From Thysanoteuthis rhombus (lineage: Eukaryota > Mollusca > Cephalopoda > Oegopsida > Thysanoteuthidae), in contig OY735206.1 of the NCBI GenBank assembly GCA_963457665.1, forward strand, positions 25,800,210 to 25,864,209: a DNA stretch of 64,000 bases. Direction: 5' to 3'. Each line of letters begins with the position of its first letter. Positions within the stretch are counted from its first letter, which is position 1. The notes beneath the pieces are model-generated. The model had not been told where the DNA came from, searched no databases, and was given only the letters and a program-made list of their open reading frames with translations. Below, in pieces: positions 1 to 14,039 of this stretch. The translations under genes and the position numbers were made by a program.

Positions 1-308
1 CCAAAATAATAATTATGGCAGTTATTTGTGTGTTCGATCCTCGTTGGATTTTTTCTGTTTTTTTTTTTCCGGAAAAATAAATTCGTAGGAATTTTAACAT
101 ATCCTTGGATTTTTCTTGTTATCAACTCGTGTCATATGTGACACTTTTTATCTCTGAAGGTTTTACTCAGTACAGCAACTGTTCTCCCGACCAGCTAATG
201 GTTGGCTTAGGTTAAAACTTCACCCATGAACCTACCTTTGGTTTTTCCCCGATAAATACGCAAAATATTTTTTATTGTGTTTAAGTACATAAGCTGTATT
301 CAACGTCA
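1..308. other. Unassigned AT-rich sequence
   Basis: I see no gene, RNA or clear repeat. A GTTCGATCC string near 32 resembles a Pol III B box, but no A box or tRNA fold accompanies it. The interval ends where a degraded LINE tail begins on the minus strand. Confidence 0.5.
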
Positions 309-760
309 CAACATCAACTTTTAATGTCCCTTGTTGGACATACACCCTCCCCAAGATTCGCTAGATCTCTGAATCTCTTTACTTTGTCTTAACCACCTCG
401 CGATTTTATTTCATGCAAGCTCCAAATTGCACATCATCTCTGGAGAAACATGTGTTGTCTAGATGTTTCGGGCATTCTTGCAGCACTGTTTGCCCAATGC
501 TATCCAAGTTTCATGATGGATAATATGATATCCCCGAACGTTGGTTTTTTAAATCTCTGATATAAACTCTTGTCTTGTAATCCTTCAATGTGATGTTGGA
601 TATGATCCTCTTTTGGTAGAATTGCATAGTAATCAGTTTAAGAACCATTCTTTTGATAAGACTCCATACTCCATAGCTGACTAACGGTACGATGCACCAG
701 TTGTAGACATTTTTTTTCAAAAATAATTGAATCGTTCTTTCATCTTGATTCATGACTCAT
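309..760 (-). mobile_element. RTE-type LINE, degraded 3' part
   Basis: Read on the minus strand, this is the 3' end of an RTE non-LTR retrotransposon. The frame at 511-753 contains VYNWCIVPLVSYG, which corresponds to the 'VYNQCVLPVLTYG' block after the reverse-transcriptase core of RTE proteins. It is followed by QKRIISNITLKDYKT, matching the 'RAMLGITLRDR' block. The segment 318-345 reads on the minus strand as a version of the family terminus 'GTATGTCCAAC' followed by 'TTAAAAGTTGATG'. The copy is truncated at its 5' end and carries stops and frameshifts, so it cannot encode a working enzyme. The assignment rests on protein-block resemblance and on the shared terminus with the other copies in the window. 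Confidence 0.6.
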
Positions 761-1454
761 TAGACGAAGCACGGTCAACCTATATTATCTTTTGACTAAT
801 ATCTTCAAAATTAATTATGATTGCCCAAGTACATACAAAGAATCTTTTTTTCCTTTTCATTCATTTTTATTGATTGTTTCAGATTAATGCTTTTACAATC
901 AAGTCTAGATTTTTACTTCTTTTGCTTTTTCAACCTAAAATCACCATAAAAGTAAATAGATATCAGCAAAATTCATAATGAAATTATTCATTTTTGATTA
1001 TTATTACTCTCAAAATGTTGGAACAAAGACGTTAATTATCTTCATTACTCAAATTTATCATCGAATTACCTTCGCTTCAAGAGAAAAAAAGAATTGAATA
1101 ACTAAACATTTCATGCAGAAACTTTTTATCTATTTTATCTCTGCAGAGGGAAATAATCTCATTATCAATCTTTATAATCTACCAGAGAAAATTGGAGGTT
1201 TTCTACAGGCTTAGAAATCCGATTACAACGGTTTGGAAGATGTCCTCTACTTGGCTTCTGTCATATGAACTTTGGTTAACCTTTTTCGAATCAGGATAGA
1301 TTTAGAATCTCATTAGTATCTTTGTTTTTTTTTTAAGTTAAAACGACAGATTGTTTTGATAGCAAAAATGTGATTATCGTTTGAACACAATTTAGATTTT
1401 ATAGAAGATAATCATCCTAATGATAACCGTGAGAGTTAAGGCAATACAGACAAT
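761..1454. other. Unassigned AT-rich sequence
   Basis: No coding frame of note, no recognisable repeat and no RNA signal seen. Confidence 0.5.
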
Positions 1455-1560
1455 TGACAGAACTAGGGATATGAGGGTTCCGGTTCATATGTGTGGGAAG
1501 TGGTTCGAGTCCTACTTCTGACAATCCAGGGGCGCTCACAGGGACGCAATAGTTGACAAG
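1455..1560 (+). repeat. Possible tRNA-derived SINE head
   Basis: The string GGTTCGAGTCC at 1502-1512 is an ideal Pol III B box. An A-box-like TAGGGATATGAGG begins at 1464, about 38 bases upstream, within the spacing used by tRNA-type promoters. No complete cloverleaf with pairing acceptor ends is visible, so this is not called as a tRNA gene. A decayed tRNA-derived SINE is the likeliest reading. Chance remains possible because only the two boxes support it. Confidence 0.3.
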
Positions 1561-3276
1561 CTGATCTCTCATATTAATATATTAGTTTTTCAGTTCAGTG
1601 ATTCAATTTTTCTCGAGCATCTTTGACCTCATGCAAGCCTGCGTTAGGCTCAATAAATGAATATGAGCAAAAAATTATTTAATATTTGTGTTATCAGTAC
1701 ATGATATGTCAATGTTATTTTGCTGTTAGAAAATTTGTAAACAATAATAGTACATTCAAGTACGTATTTGTAAAGGTTTAAACGAGTCAGTTACGTCATT
1801 ACAGAACGATCCAATATATCTACTTTTAACCTACCTAAAGATCGACACGTCTACTGAGAAATAGAACATGCCTCACGATTTTAGGAAAAAATGATGCTGC
1901 AAAAGCAACCCAGAATACGTATTGCGTCTGTAGGTCAAGTTTTTCAGGCAAAATAAATTGCCAAAAATTATTTGAAAGGTTTAGGAATTGTGATCACAGT
2001 TTGACACATGCGTCACAAACACGTTAATCTATTACGTTGATGATGATCTTTTTTGTGTAAATTCGATGGAAACGAGACTGTAGCAAACGAAAAATCATCG
2101 TATTTGCTTTGATTGTGTGATAGTACGTTTGTCTCGAGCGTAGAAAGTTCCATTATGAACGCAAAATGTGGAAAACTCTTCATTAAGACAAATTTTGCAT
2201 GTTCTTTATTTTTAATTACGAGCACATTGAGCAAGAATAATTTCTTTTTTAAAGCCACCTCATACATAATTAGTCCAGTAAATTATACGAAAAAAATAGC
2301 CCATGCATTCCAGCTTATTGCAGTGCACGAAAATCTTTGCGATTAAGGTTGTTTTTGTTGGGCTTGCATCCTGTCAGATATATGACCCTAAAAAAATAGA
2401 ATTTGCAGTAAAGTCCTGGTCTCTGCTAGTTTTGGAACTTACAAAAATCACCAAGCTAACACATGAAAAGGAAACCGAGAGTTCTTCGACGGTCGTTTGC
2501 ACTCCACATCGGACTACAACTTACGAGAAAAGATGAACGCTTTACCTTTAATTACGAGTTTGTTAATTGCAAAAAAATTTCTTAAAAGTCACCTTGCGTG
2601 TAATCATCTTAGCAAATTATGAAAATGTATTCCACCATTGCCTTCAAAAGATTTGGATATTTTTTCAATTGTACTGTCTAGCATTCCATTTTGAAAATTT
2701 GAAAAAAAAAATATATATATATATATTGATGTATAATGGCTCATATCCCTTTTTAAAAAATACTTGTCCTCAAAGGCAACTATAAAAGTCCATCAATGAA
2801 TATTCATCTTGAGGATCTTAAGTTTGATCTCGACCTTACACCTGTTCCCATTACCATGTTGAAGATGACCCGATTGTAACTTATGTTGGGAGACTTACGA
2901 GACGATTATCCAATTCATTATTGTTCCTTGCAGATTATCAGATAAGGGAAATGGAAAAATATGAGGACAATTTACTGGGAATTATCCGAAAAAATGCTTT
3001 TATACGAAGCTGAGCGTTGCCTGGTCAAGTACATGTCAGTGTTGCACTCATTGAGGACCAAACTCCCCCTCCCCTGACAGATTTGCCTACTGAATTGATT
3101 GATTGTTAAAATACCCCAACAATCAAAAGTATGGGAAAAAAAAACACAACAAAAACAGATTTTATTGCGAAAAATATGAGTAAAAATTATCGGGACTGAA
3201 AGATGGAGCCGGATTGCCGTATCCATAGACGGAAATCGCTGTGCCAAATATATAAAAAAAAAAAGAAAAGCGAAAC
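1561..3276. other. Unassigned AT-rich sequence
   Basis: Only short frames under about 105 codons with no recognisable motif. A short (TA) tract lies near 2709-2727. No gene called. Confidence 0.5.
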
Positions 3277-3615
3277 TTGAAAGCATTCAAAAAATGCATG
3301 TCTCTGCCAACTCCATTGTACATGGACCTTCCCACAAAATATCATCAAAATACGTTGGGATTCCCCTTAGATATTGCGTATACAGACACAAGTGTGTATA
3401 TGAATGCATACAGGAAAAAAGGTCAGAACAAATATATCTCAATCAAAAGAAATTCTTGGATCCCACCCAAAACGTAACATTCTGTTCCTTACATCATTGC
3501 ATCATCACCGAGCCTACCACATAATTGAATTGAATTCATAGTGTTTTTCTTGTGTGTTTGTGCGTGTGTGGACATACAAACACGAAGGTGGATGCAGCCT
3601 AATAAAATAGCAGAA
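3277..3615 (+). repeat. Dispersed non-coding repeat, family Y
   Basis: This begins with a decayed 'gcattcaaaaaatgcatgt' then 'CTCTGCCAAC', like the copy starting at 49616. It contains AAATTCTTGGATCC with CCCAAAA at about 3450-3475, which recurs near 24005 and 50015. It ends with a 'gtggacatacaaacacgaag' segment resembling the 'ACAGACAGACGGAC' end of other copies. The frames inside it are short and share no protein motif. From memory, similar non-coding repeats are common in marine invertebrate genomes, but I cannot give a family name. Confidence 0.4.
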
Positions 3616-4744
3616 GTAACTAAAAAGAAAAAGCAAATCTTCAGAATATTGAGAATGGTTTCCGTAGAGGACAGGCTAAAATTGAAAGAAAGTAATAGAA
3701 TACCGGAATTTCAAATGTTTTCTGAGCATTTAGGACACTTCTGTACTATAGATAAGAACTGAACAATGAAACCTACGGTGCAAAATGCCTTAAAACGCGC
3801 TTTTGTCCCCATTAACCAATCATGTATTCTTGCTACGTGTTATTGAATCATGCCTCATTTGAAAATCATGTGCATGATTAATCCTTTGGCCATAATTATC
3901 ACCATATCTGGGAGATAAGTTGAAAATAGATGGATAGAAATCAATTCATTATCGGCGTGAGTGTCAAGCCCACAATATACTTTAGAATTTTCAGAAATAT
4001 ATATGTATATATTAAACCATGCTGAAAAGCCCTATTGGTAACGAGATAGATTTTGGTAACAAACAAATGGGAAGATAGACGTTTGATTATTTTCAGGAAG
4101 ATCATTGCTCTATTCTGTCCGTTACGTTTAATCAACAACTGACAGTATTGTTTCTATTATTTTCTATTTTGTAATTTTATCATTAAATGACTGATCACAT
4201 ATTTTGACGGTGAGGTTGCTCCTATAGTGCTCTAATTAACGATACGATTAAGATATATCAGGTTGGCTGGAAGGTCAGCACTGTTTTGATTGGTAACTGT
4301 TATTAGTAGTGTTAAGTTTCTAATAATTTAATTTTCATTATACTGTCTCGTCTTTCATGACATCGTGCATTTTTCCAATCGTCGAATTGACGTATTTTTG
4401 TTCATCAATTGTGCCATCACATGTCGGAGCAAATAAGTGACATTCCCAGCATATTATGTCCACACATCTCTATCGGACGCTTTTCGGTCGGTCTATCAGT
4501 TGGTGTGTCAGATGATCGGTTCCAGTTGTGTTGAACAACAAAGATAGGATGGAAAGCTTTGATTTCATTATAGGCTATGACGTAATCAAAAGGACACTTT
4601 TCTGATCAATGTTTCCCAGGCTGACAGTGATGTCATGGTGAACATTTTGCAATAAAAAAACAACCAAAAATGGTTTCAAATCTCCAAAAATTGCCAAATC
4701 CGAAAACAAATATCCATTTTGGATTTTCACTGAAAACAGTAGAA
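3616..4744. other. Unassigned sequence
   Basis: No recognised gene or repeat. The largest frames are short and hydrophobic only because of AT-rich codons. Confidence 0.5.
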
Positions 4745-4795
4745 ACGATATATCTCCATATCGTAATATTCTACAAGTATGAGGATCAATTGACC
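4745..4795. repeat. Short repeat shared with 22040-22085
   Basis: The run 'cgtaatattctacaagtatgaggatcaat', split here only for description, parallels 'cgcgatattttacaaatatgaggatcaat' near 22057-22085 in the same orientation. It is probably the edge of an unclassified dispersed repeat. Confidence 0.35.
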
Positions 4796-5345
4796 TGAAG
4801 AAAGAATATTTGCCCTTCTTCTTCTTCTTCTTCCTCATCCTTGTTCTGCTACTACTACTATGGTTGGTGGACGAATGGCTTAACTTAAGGTTCTTGTTTT
4901 TGGTTTGTTTTTGCTTTTTGTTTATTAAATTAGGAGATTGCCACTTGAAGGCAAAAACATATCTCTGTTGTTCCTGAAACAGATCTCGTGAACAACGTAG
5001 ACCACAAAAATAGTTTGCTGAATTCTGAAAATCTTGTCTGGTAATAGACGCCTAGAGAATCGAACAAATGCAACGCCGTATGGAACAATGTGGTATCGAT
5101 GTTAGGCAAAGACAGAATATTTTTTCACAGTATCTCCCTCCGAGCAATAATAGACACAGGTCTGGTTAGTCGTTCAATAGAAACTGGAAAGTAGCGTGTT
5201 GGGAGAGATCAATTAAAAAATAGGAAAATGGGATGATCAATGAATATGATACCTCTTTGGTCATTTGTTTGGTGATGGTCACTAGAAAATATGAAATCAT
5301 CAAAAGGCGATGACAGACACTATCGGACACACAATCGAGCGAACC

Positions 5346-5367
5346 ATTTAACATAAACTTGAATTAT

Positions 5368-5439
<72 letters not shown>

Positions 5440-5482
5440 CAAGTTTATGATAAATATATATATATATAATTCAAGTTTATGT

Positions 5483-5487
<5 letters not shown>
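5346..5487. repeat. Perfect 23-bp inverted repeat around a (TA)n tract
   Basis: Bases 5346-5368 are the exact reverse complement of 5465-5487. A third, 17-base version of the right arm lies at 5433-5449. Between the arms are (CA)n and (TA)n tracts, themselves self-complementary, so one strand could fold into a very long hairpin or cruciform. This could be a rearrangement product of the microsatellite or the remnant of a small inverted-repeat element. Confidence 0.75.

Positions 5488-5552
<65 letters not shown>
5369..5552. repeat. (CA)n/(TA)n microsatellite arrays
   Basis: Roughly (CA)8, then (TA)n to about 5436, a short (TA)n at 5454-5468, and a long (TA)n at 5486-5552. The arrays are interrupted by two copies of the 'ATAATTCAAGTTTATG' segment. 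Confidence 0.95.
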
Positions 5553-5554
<2 letters not shown>

Positions 5555-5930
5555 CTCTACGATAAAAAATTTGTTGGTTAGAAAAAGGGTGGCAGACATA
5601 ATAAGGAGTGAGTGATTACTCATACTCTCATGCCTTATTGATCCATCCATGGATAGATAGCCAGTCGTCCAGCTATCCAAACCTACTAGGAAACGTGAAA
5701 AACCTATGTAGGTGACAGTTCTGGTTGAAGGTTTCTAATATTCGTTGTTCATTGAACGGGTATTGTAAGTAATCTATTATCAAAATGATTTGCTAAACTT
5801 CAAAAGTCGTGTCTGATAATATACATTTTCATTTTGGTGCTGCACTAAACAATGTCTTATCTATGTTCAACAAATACAGATAAAAAACAACAACTATCTT
5901 TCCCTCCAAGCAATGATAAGCAATAATAAA

Positions 5931-6784
5931 GATATAGTAAAATTGCAAAGTATTAAATGTGTAATTTTCTAATGTCTGTAGAAAACAATTCCCATGCAAT
6001 GAGTCAGTAGTAGCTGACTTTCTACTCGTGTTTCATTACACAATATATTTTTGAAAAAAACGAAAGTGATTTTGTCAAAAGAACTTCCTCTTCCTTTGAA
6101 ATAATTATATGACGCGTCATTTTTGCCTTTTGACTGTTTTATATTGGTTTCATTGCAATGCTCAGTAAACCTGAACTTTTCAGTCTCTATAAAATCATTG
6201 ATTTTTACGTTTAATCCAATATTTGATGTTCTGTAAAATCATTATCATTTTTTTTTCCCAATTATTTACATCCATCTTGATTGTTGTTGCTTTGTAGTGC
6301 AATAAATTTATTCTGGATTCTCTTCAACAGAGTGTATATGAACAAACACGGTGGATCAGAAAGAGAATTACGTTCCAAGTGAAGATTGGATCCATGGCCC
6401 CCTATGCCAGACGGGGACTTGCTTAACTCGAGGCTGTCTTCTCTATTGCACAAATCCTAACCAAACACTAAAACCCACTTTTGAAATTTTCATTTCAACA
6501 GAACCACCACCATCGATCACTAGGACCCGTTGAGTCATACCCAATAATTCAAAATGGTAGTCAATGGTTTATCACTCTATAAGTAGAAGGATTGAGAAAC
6601 ATTTCTCAAAAATGTTCTATATTATTTAATTCCTATTATGACTGGGGTAGACTACTACACTTTTTGTACTGTATAGATAATTTTTCAAAAATAAAATATG
6701 TTTCCGATATAAATGTTTCCATCTATTTGAATAAAATAATGTTGTTCGGATTTGTAAGATGGATTTTTATTATCAACTTGGCGG
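5931..6784. other. Unassigned sequence
   Basis: No gene or recognisable repeat seen. Short frames at 6262-6533 overlap on opposite strands and have no known motif. Confidence 0.45.
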
Positions 6785-6925
6785 TTTCGTGATCTTGACC
6801 ACGATTTTTCCATGTGCACGTTGCGTGGTTGTCGGTTTTTGGGACAATATTTTGGGAGGGTTCCATGTTCCAGCTCCATAGGTGACAATAAGGACAATGC
6901 ATTGGTTGCTCACCCTTTTATGGAA
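6785..6925 (-). mobile_element. RTE-type LINE fragment
   Basis: The plus-strand text 'gttccatgttccagctccat' followed by 'aggtgacaataaggacaatg' parallels 32585-32635 ('ggttccatgtttcagcccca', 'tatgtgactatcggtgaaat'), which is inside a minus-strand RTE copy. Both have a 'cattggttg' block next. On the minus strand this corresponds to the 'TYGAETW' region of the RTE protein. It is an internal piece with neither end of the element, heavily decayed. Confidence 0.45.
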
Positions 6926-7380
6926 CTAATGGGATTTCCCAGTTTTTAAAAGTTGAGCTCACTCTACAGGGGTCATTATTATATTCTCCAAAAAGTTGTC
7001 CTTATCTCAGTCCATTCTTTAGAGGGAAGGGATTTCATCCAAGCATGGGGACAGAAAGACTTCATTTCCCTTCTTGAGAATCTTTGACAAAACCATTGTT
7101 ACTTGACAGAACCATAACGATGTCCGAAGTAGGTGTCACGTAAGTGTTCTTATAAGAGGGTATCTGGGCCAAATTTCCGTTCTCATTGTTTGATGGGGGC
7201 CTCTTGTCTTTGCATAGCAAACTTTCCCCATAAAGTTCAACCAAAGTGAAGTACAGTAGCCCTGAACTTGCGTTCAAAATATAACTGGGATAAAGACAAC
7301 ACACCAAACCAGCAACAAATACAAAACAAAATATATGCATAATATCAATCCATCATATCTACTTACATAATATGCCACAA
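6926..7380. other. Unassigned sequence
   Basis: A 92-codon minus-strand frame (7062-7340) has no recognisable domain. No gene called. Confidence 0.45.

Positions 7381-7452
<72 letters not shown>
7381..7452. repeat. (TA)n(TG)n microsatellite
   Basis: About 18 TA units followed by about 16 TG units, essentially uninterrupted. Confidence 0.95.
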
Positions 7453-7454
<2 letters not shown>

Positions 7455-8109
7455 TTGTAACACTAATCAATTGAAAGAGATATTATTTGATAACTATTGA
7501 AAAATCTAAATATTTATCATTTTGTTTTTTTTTTATAAAAAAAATTGTGGTTCATTCTGATTGAACATTAACGGAGAAATGCATACCGACATAATGTTTC
7601 GAATATTTTAAAGCACAAATCGATTAAAAGTTATTTAAATGCAGTAATCATTTTTGACGGATCAAATAAACAAATTAATCTCAAAATTATATAATTGAAT
7701 ATCCCTCGATATCACAAGGTAACAAATTAGATTCAAACAATCTTAAGCATGTGAGCATGTTTTAATACAACTAAAATAATTAATTTGACCTATAGCAGTT
7801 ATAGAATCGAGAAGTGTAGAATTAATTAAGATATTGAATTTGACTAATTAGGTTTCCGTCATAGTCGTCGTAGTTGCTTTTCCTCGAGGTTGGGGATGAT
7901 GACTTACGTTACTCAGAACGGAGGTGCCTGTGCAAGTATTTTCACGTGTACTTGTTGATGCACTTCGAGAAGCTCATGGTACTTCACGAATCAATAAAAA
8001 GATTCCAATGGTAAAGAAGCCAAGACGATTGGAGCTGATGGATCCAAATAAAACAAATAGAGAAAAAAATTGATTACATCCGTTAAAAGCCGTCTTTTCT
8101 TAAGAGCTT
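7453..8109. other. Unassigned AT-rich sequence
   Basis: No coding or RNA signal seen. Confidence 0.5.
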
Positions 8110-8720
8110 TGAAAATGACGTCCGTTTTATTTGATTGTCAAATGCGATTAACTCCAAAAGAATGATAGACTGTTCTGGGTGGTTACTCAATGGAAACTAA
8201 CATGCGGCCTGTGTCTTTTGGCAGCCTGCTGTTTAGATTAGAAAAAAGGTGATCAATGAATAAGTTACTTCTTTCGCATCGTGTAGGGCGATGACAACTA
8301 AACAAATCTGAATGTTGAAAAAATATTTAAAAAAACGAAACATGAATACTGTGCAAATACAGGGACCGATTGAGCATAGAATCAGCTTGTAAATTGTATC
8401 CCCTATCATATCTATTGAGTGAGGAACTTAAAAAAAGGCAAAAAATATTTTTCCTAAATATGGTAATGAGTGAATATAAAAAATGATCAATCCTATGGCT
8501 CTATGAGTGCAGTCTGTGAGTCTGATACATACATTCATGGTCTGTTAGTCAGGATAACTGAAAAAATGAAGGAAACTATGTTGACAGTTTTGCTTAAGGG
8601 TTTCTGATAATCACATTTTTATTGCAAATGTCAAAAGCTGTTTCTCACAAGCTCAAAAAATGACATTCGTTTTCCATCATTGTCAAACTGCGAATCAGAA
8701 ATTGTGAAAATAAACAGAAA
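8110..8720 (+). repeat. Dispersed repeat family X, partly duplicated
   Basis: 'TGGTTACTCAATGGAAACT' (8180) and 'AGGTGATCAATGAATAAG' (8248) match the family X core at 5160-5240 and 22823-22925. The later 'GTTGACAGTTTTGCTTAAGG' (8580) matches 5712 and 23140. A block 'AAAATGACGTCCG' with 'TTGTCAAATGCGA' at 8112-8152 recurs as 'AAAATGACATTCG' with 'TTGTCAAACTGCGA' at 8655-8695, a direct repeat offset by about 543 bases. No protein is evident. Confidence 0.45.
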
Positions 8721-9595
8721 AAAAATATCCGAATCTAGCATGAATGAATCAATGTAGCCTGTGCATTTACCAAAAATGAGTATCTGAAAATGTTCTAAAG
8801 GAAACAGGTATTTTTTCTGTAGTTGAATGAAATCGTACAATAGCAAAATTTGGGCACTGTTAGTTCCACAGTAAGAATACAGACCTAAAAATTCATTGAA
8901 AAAATACATCAGTTGATGTCCAGTGGTGAACACCTGCACCTTCCTGTTTTTGTATCAGCAAAGATGTGCCTGGGAGGGCCGATTATACTTTTTTTCACAT
9001 GCATTCTGCTTATTATTTGAAGGCAAATGCAATGAACACACATACATCACATGCGCACCTCCACACAAACACAAGCTGGATTAGAGAAAAATCTGTAAAC
9101 CACTTGGCTGGTTATTCGTACGGGTCATATATGGGGCTACGGTGATTCGATGAATTTCTTGAAGATTTTTTCTCTCTCGCGTGGCTTGCAGTAAAAGGTT
9201 TTCGTTTTTATCAGATGTTTGTTTCGTTTTTCTGCACATTCATCACTTTAATGATCCTTGTTTGTTTCTCAGAAGGAGAAAAAATGTACCATGCCATTTG
9301 TCACGTTGCAAGCTAATGGTTTAAATGATTAATCTATAAACAATATTCATTATCAGTTGACTTGCCTTTCACATGTAATGAATATTGATTCACTGCAGAA
9401 TACGAAACGACTCTGAACGGAGATCATGCGCAGGCTCCTCGAGCAGTTACCAGCGCAAAGAAGAAATTCAGCAAGCAGTGTTTTTTCACTTTGCACTAAT
9501 ACCCCTGGGAAAGGCATGGACCTACCTGAATATTCCACAACCTAAATCTCCAACGGATCGACCGAAGCAACATTATTGCTTTGATTTTACTGAGA

Positions 9596-9597
<2 letters not shown>
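8721..9597. other. Unassigned sequence
   Basis: Short opposing frames around 9353-9540 have no known motif. No gene called. Confidence 0.45.

Positions 9598-9669
<72 letters not shown>
9598..9669. repeat. (TA)n microsatellite
   Basis: About 35 uninterrupted TA units. Confidence 0.95.
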
Positions 9670-9673
<4 letters not shown>

Positions 9674-11569
9674 GTCTTCCACAGACAGCTGTTCCGATGT
9701 ATTACATCTCTTCAATGTGGTTATAGACTTTATACCATCCAGTACCGCGAGGCAGAATTGAAACCCTCACATCAGACCCTGAGGCCGATATCCTACCTCT
9801 GCAGAAGGCTTAATATGAGCGATATATTCATTTACGCAGAAACTCCACATTCACCAGAGTGCTCCATTATTGTCAATACTGACTAGCAGAGTACCCGATG
9901 TTGCCTGGATGTCAAATACATAGAACCCTTTATTCTGTGTTAAACTTGCACGAAAGGATTGATCGCAATTTTCTGATGTATTTATTTTGGTAAATGATTT
10001 TATGTTCGGATATTTTTATCAGAATGTACACATATATCCCAAGTTTTTTTGTTTTTGTTTTTCTTTTCGGGCTGCCATAATGTTCAATTTCAATGTTTTT
10101 GCTGGTGATCATTAAAAAAAATCTAAACTGCAATTCACAAATTACTGTCTTCGTCTTTTAAATGTTTGATTATTAGTCTTAGCTTATTTATATGTGAAAT
10201 TAGATCAGAAACTCATTGTCTGTTCGAAAAAAAAAAAGATTTAGTTCAAACGTGTCATGTAAAATCGAGTAAAAACATTGAGAAAAGATAGAAGATATAT
10301 AATTTAAAAAAAAAAACAACCCAAATATAGCAATTTCAGATGTTATAAACGGATAGGTATAATATCAAGATTTATTTGACTCAACATATTACATTCTATT
10401 TTGATTTACCTTTTCACGGCTGATGATGGGAAACTTGAAAATACTGCGACCGTCCTATCCAGATGAAACATATCATATGTTGTTTAGTACGTACGAGCTG
10501 TTTCTATCTATTCTAATTTCCACGTGGTTCTTCATAAGTAAAATTCATTTGAAAATCTTATGGTAAATTCCATTTGAAAAAAAAGGGGAATATAATTGAA
10601 AACTAACCGTATTCATATGTAAAATTGAGTATAGAATATCTAGAAAAAAAACTTGGAATTAAAAACAAAAACTTATCAACAATATCTCATTTTCAGAGCG
10701 AGGTTCAATACTTATCAGACCGAATATTTCCTTATGGCATGAATCTCTGTTTACATTCCATTGAATAAATTTGTAGAGACACTATGATCGTCTTTATCGG
10801 GTAAGTAAGCCATTATTGATACAAGTAGTAGTTAAACATCTTTCTATCTTAGACTATAGTTGTTGACATGAAAAGTCGTAACAAAAGCGTGAAACAGTAT
10901 GCACAGTTAGCATATGCATTAGAATAGATGCACTTATCAATGTGCATGTGTAAATAACGACAGAAACAATGATTAAAATAACGAACAATGTAATGTTATT
11001 GAGTTGAGCATGATAAAACTTCCAAAAAGATCTTTTCTCAAACTACCTGAACAAATGTAACATTCGAATGTAATTTTTTTAAAAACTATAAAGTCATACA
11101 CATTTTATAACTAGTTCAATGAACATTTCACCCATCCACCAGAGACAAACCCAAAAGCTTTTAAACTACGATGAAAAAAATCAATAACATACAGGAATGA
11201 ATCAATAATAAAGAATATAATTTTTTTTTTTTTAATTCACACCCTGCTTCAAGAAATACTCTTTACTTTTCGTTCAAAATAAGTTAATGAGAGTTATCAT
11301 TCACCTGTATGTGGATGGAACTTTTGAATGTGTCATTTTACTTACACACTTCCTGGCGGATTCACTTAAATTTGTCAACACTTCCTGGATGGAAAAGTTG
11401 GGATCCAGTTCAAATTTATAAGTTCATTTGAAATTGAATCATCATGTAAAACCTATTGAATCCCATATGTTGTATACAACTCAGTGATGGAAAGATGTAT
11501 TGCTATGCAAAATTACAGGTTCCAACATACAAGATTGTGGCCTTCGAATCTTTTATCTTAGGCAACCTC
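9670..11569. other. Unassigned AT-rich sequence
   Basis: Weak B-box-like text on the minus strand near 9756-9766 is the only RNA-like hint. Several A-runs occur between 10200 and 11235. No gene called. Confidence 0.45.
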
Positions 11570-13849
<2,280 letters not shown>

Positions 13850-14035
13850 TGTATCCGTTTCATTATCATCAACTTTATCATTATCATCATCGTCAGTAGC
13901 AGCAGCAGCTTTTTTGTTGTTGGACACGAATCTCCCCTCAGATTAGCCAGCACTTTATGAACTTTTTGTAGTTCGTCACGCCATCTTATATTTTTTTCGC
14001 TTTGCAAGTGATCTCTTGAGAACAATTCACTTTAC
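13850..14035 (-). mobile_element. RTE-type LINE, short 3' end
   Basis: On the minus strand the frame 13837-14025 contains KNIRWRDELQKV. This matches the QQNVRWRDELDKF block near the C-terminus of the better copy at 53347-53544. Downstream are GTCCAAC and a GATGATGATAATG tail, the usual end of this family. The copy is truncated at the 5' side to under 200 bases and has lost frame. It carries an extra 'GCTGCTGCTGC' just before the tail, also found in the fragment at 43385-43535. Confidence 0.6.
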
Positions 14036-14039
14036 ATCT

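Larger units (their letters stand above)
4975..5930 (+). repeat. Dispersed repeat family X, two diverged direct copies
   Basis: The block 'aacaatgtggtatcgatgtt' with 'TCTCCCTCCGAGCAATAATA' (about 5088-5153) recurs as 'aacaatgtcttatctatgtt' with 'TTTCCCTCCAAGCAATGATA' (about 5848-5922), offset about 765 bases. Between them lies 'GGTCTGGTTAGTCGTTCAAT' (5160) followed by 'GATCAATTAAAAAATAGG', and later 'GTGACAGTTCTGGTTGAAGG' (5712). All of these recur at 8175-8610 and 22820-23175. No coding capacity is seen. The middle of the copy is expanded by (TA)n arrays. Confidence 0.45.

Noticed and set aside
1502-1512. tRNA gene suggested by an ideal B box
   Set aside because: No acceptor stem or anticodon arm can be folded around it; kept only as a weak SINE candidate.
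9735-9830. Minus-strand tRNA-like SINE near GGTTTCAATTC
   Set aside because: The B box has mismatches and the A box is not convincing.
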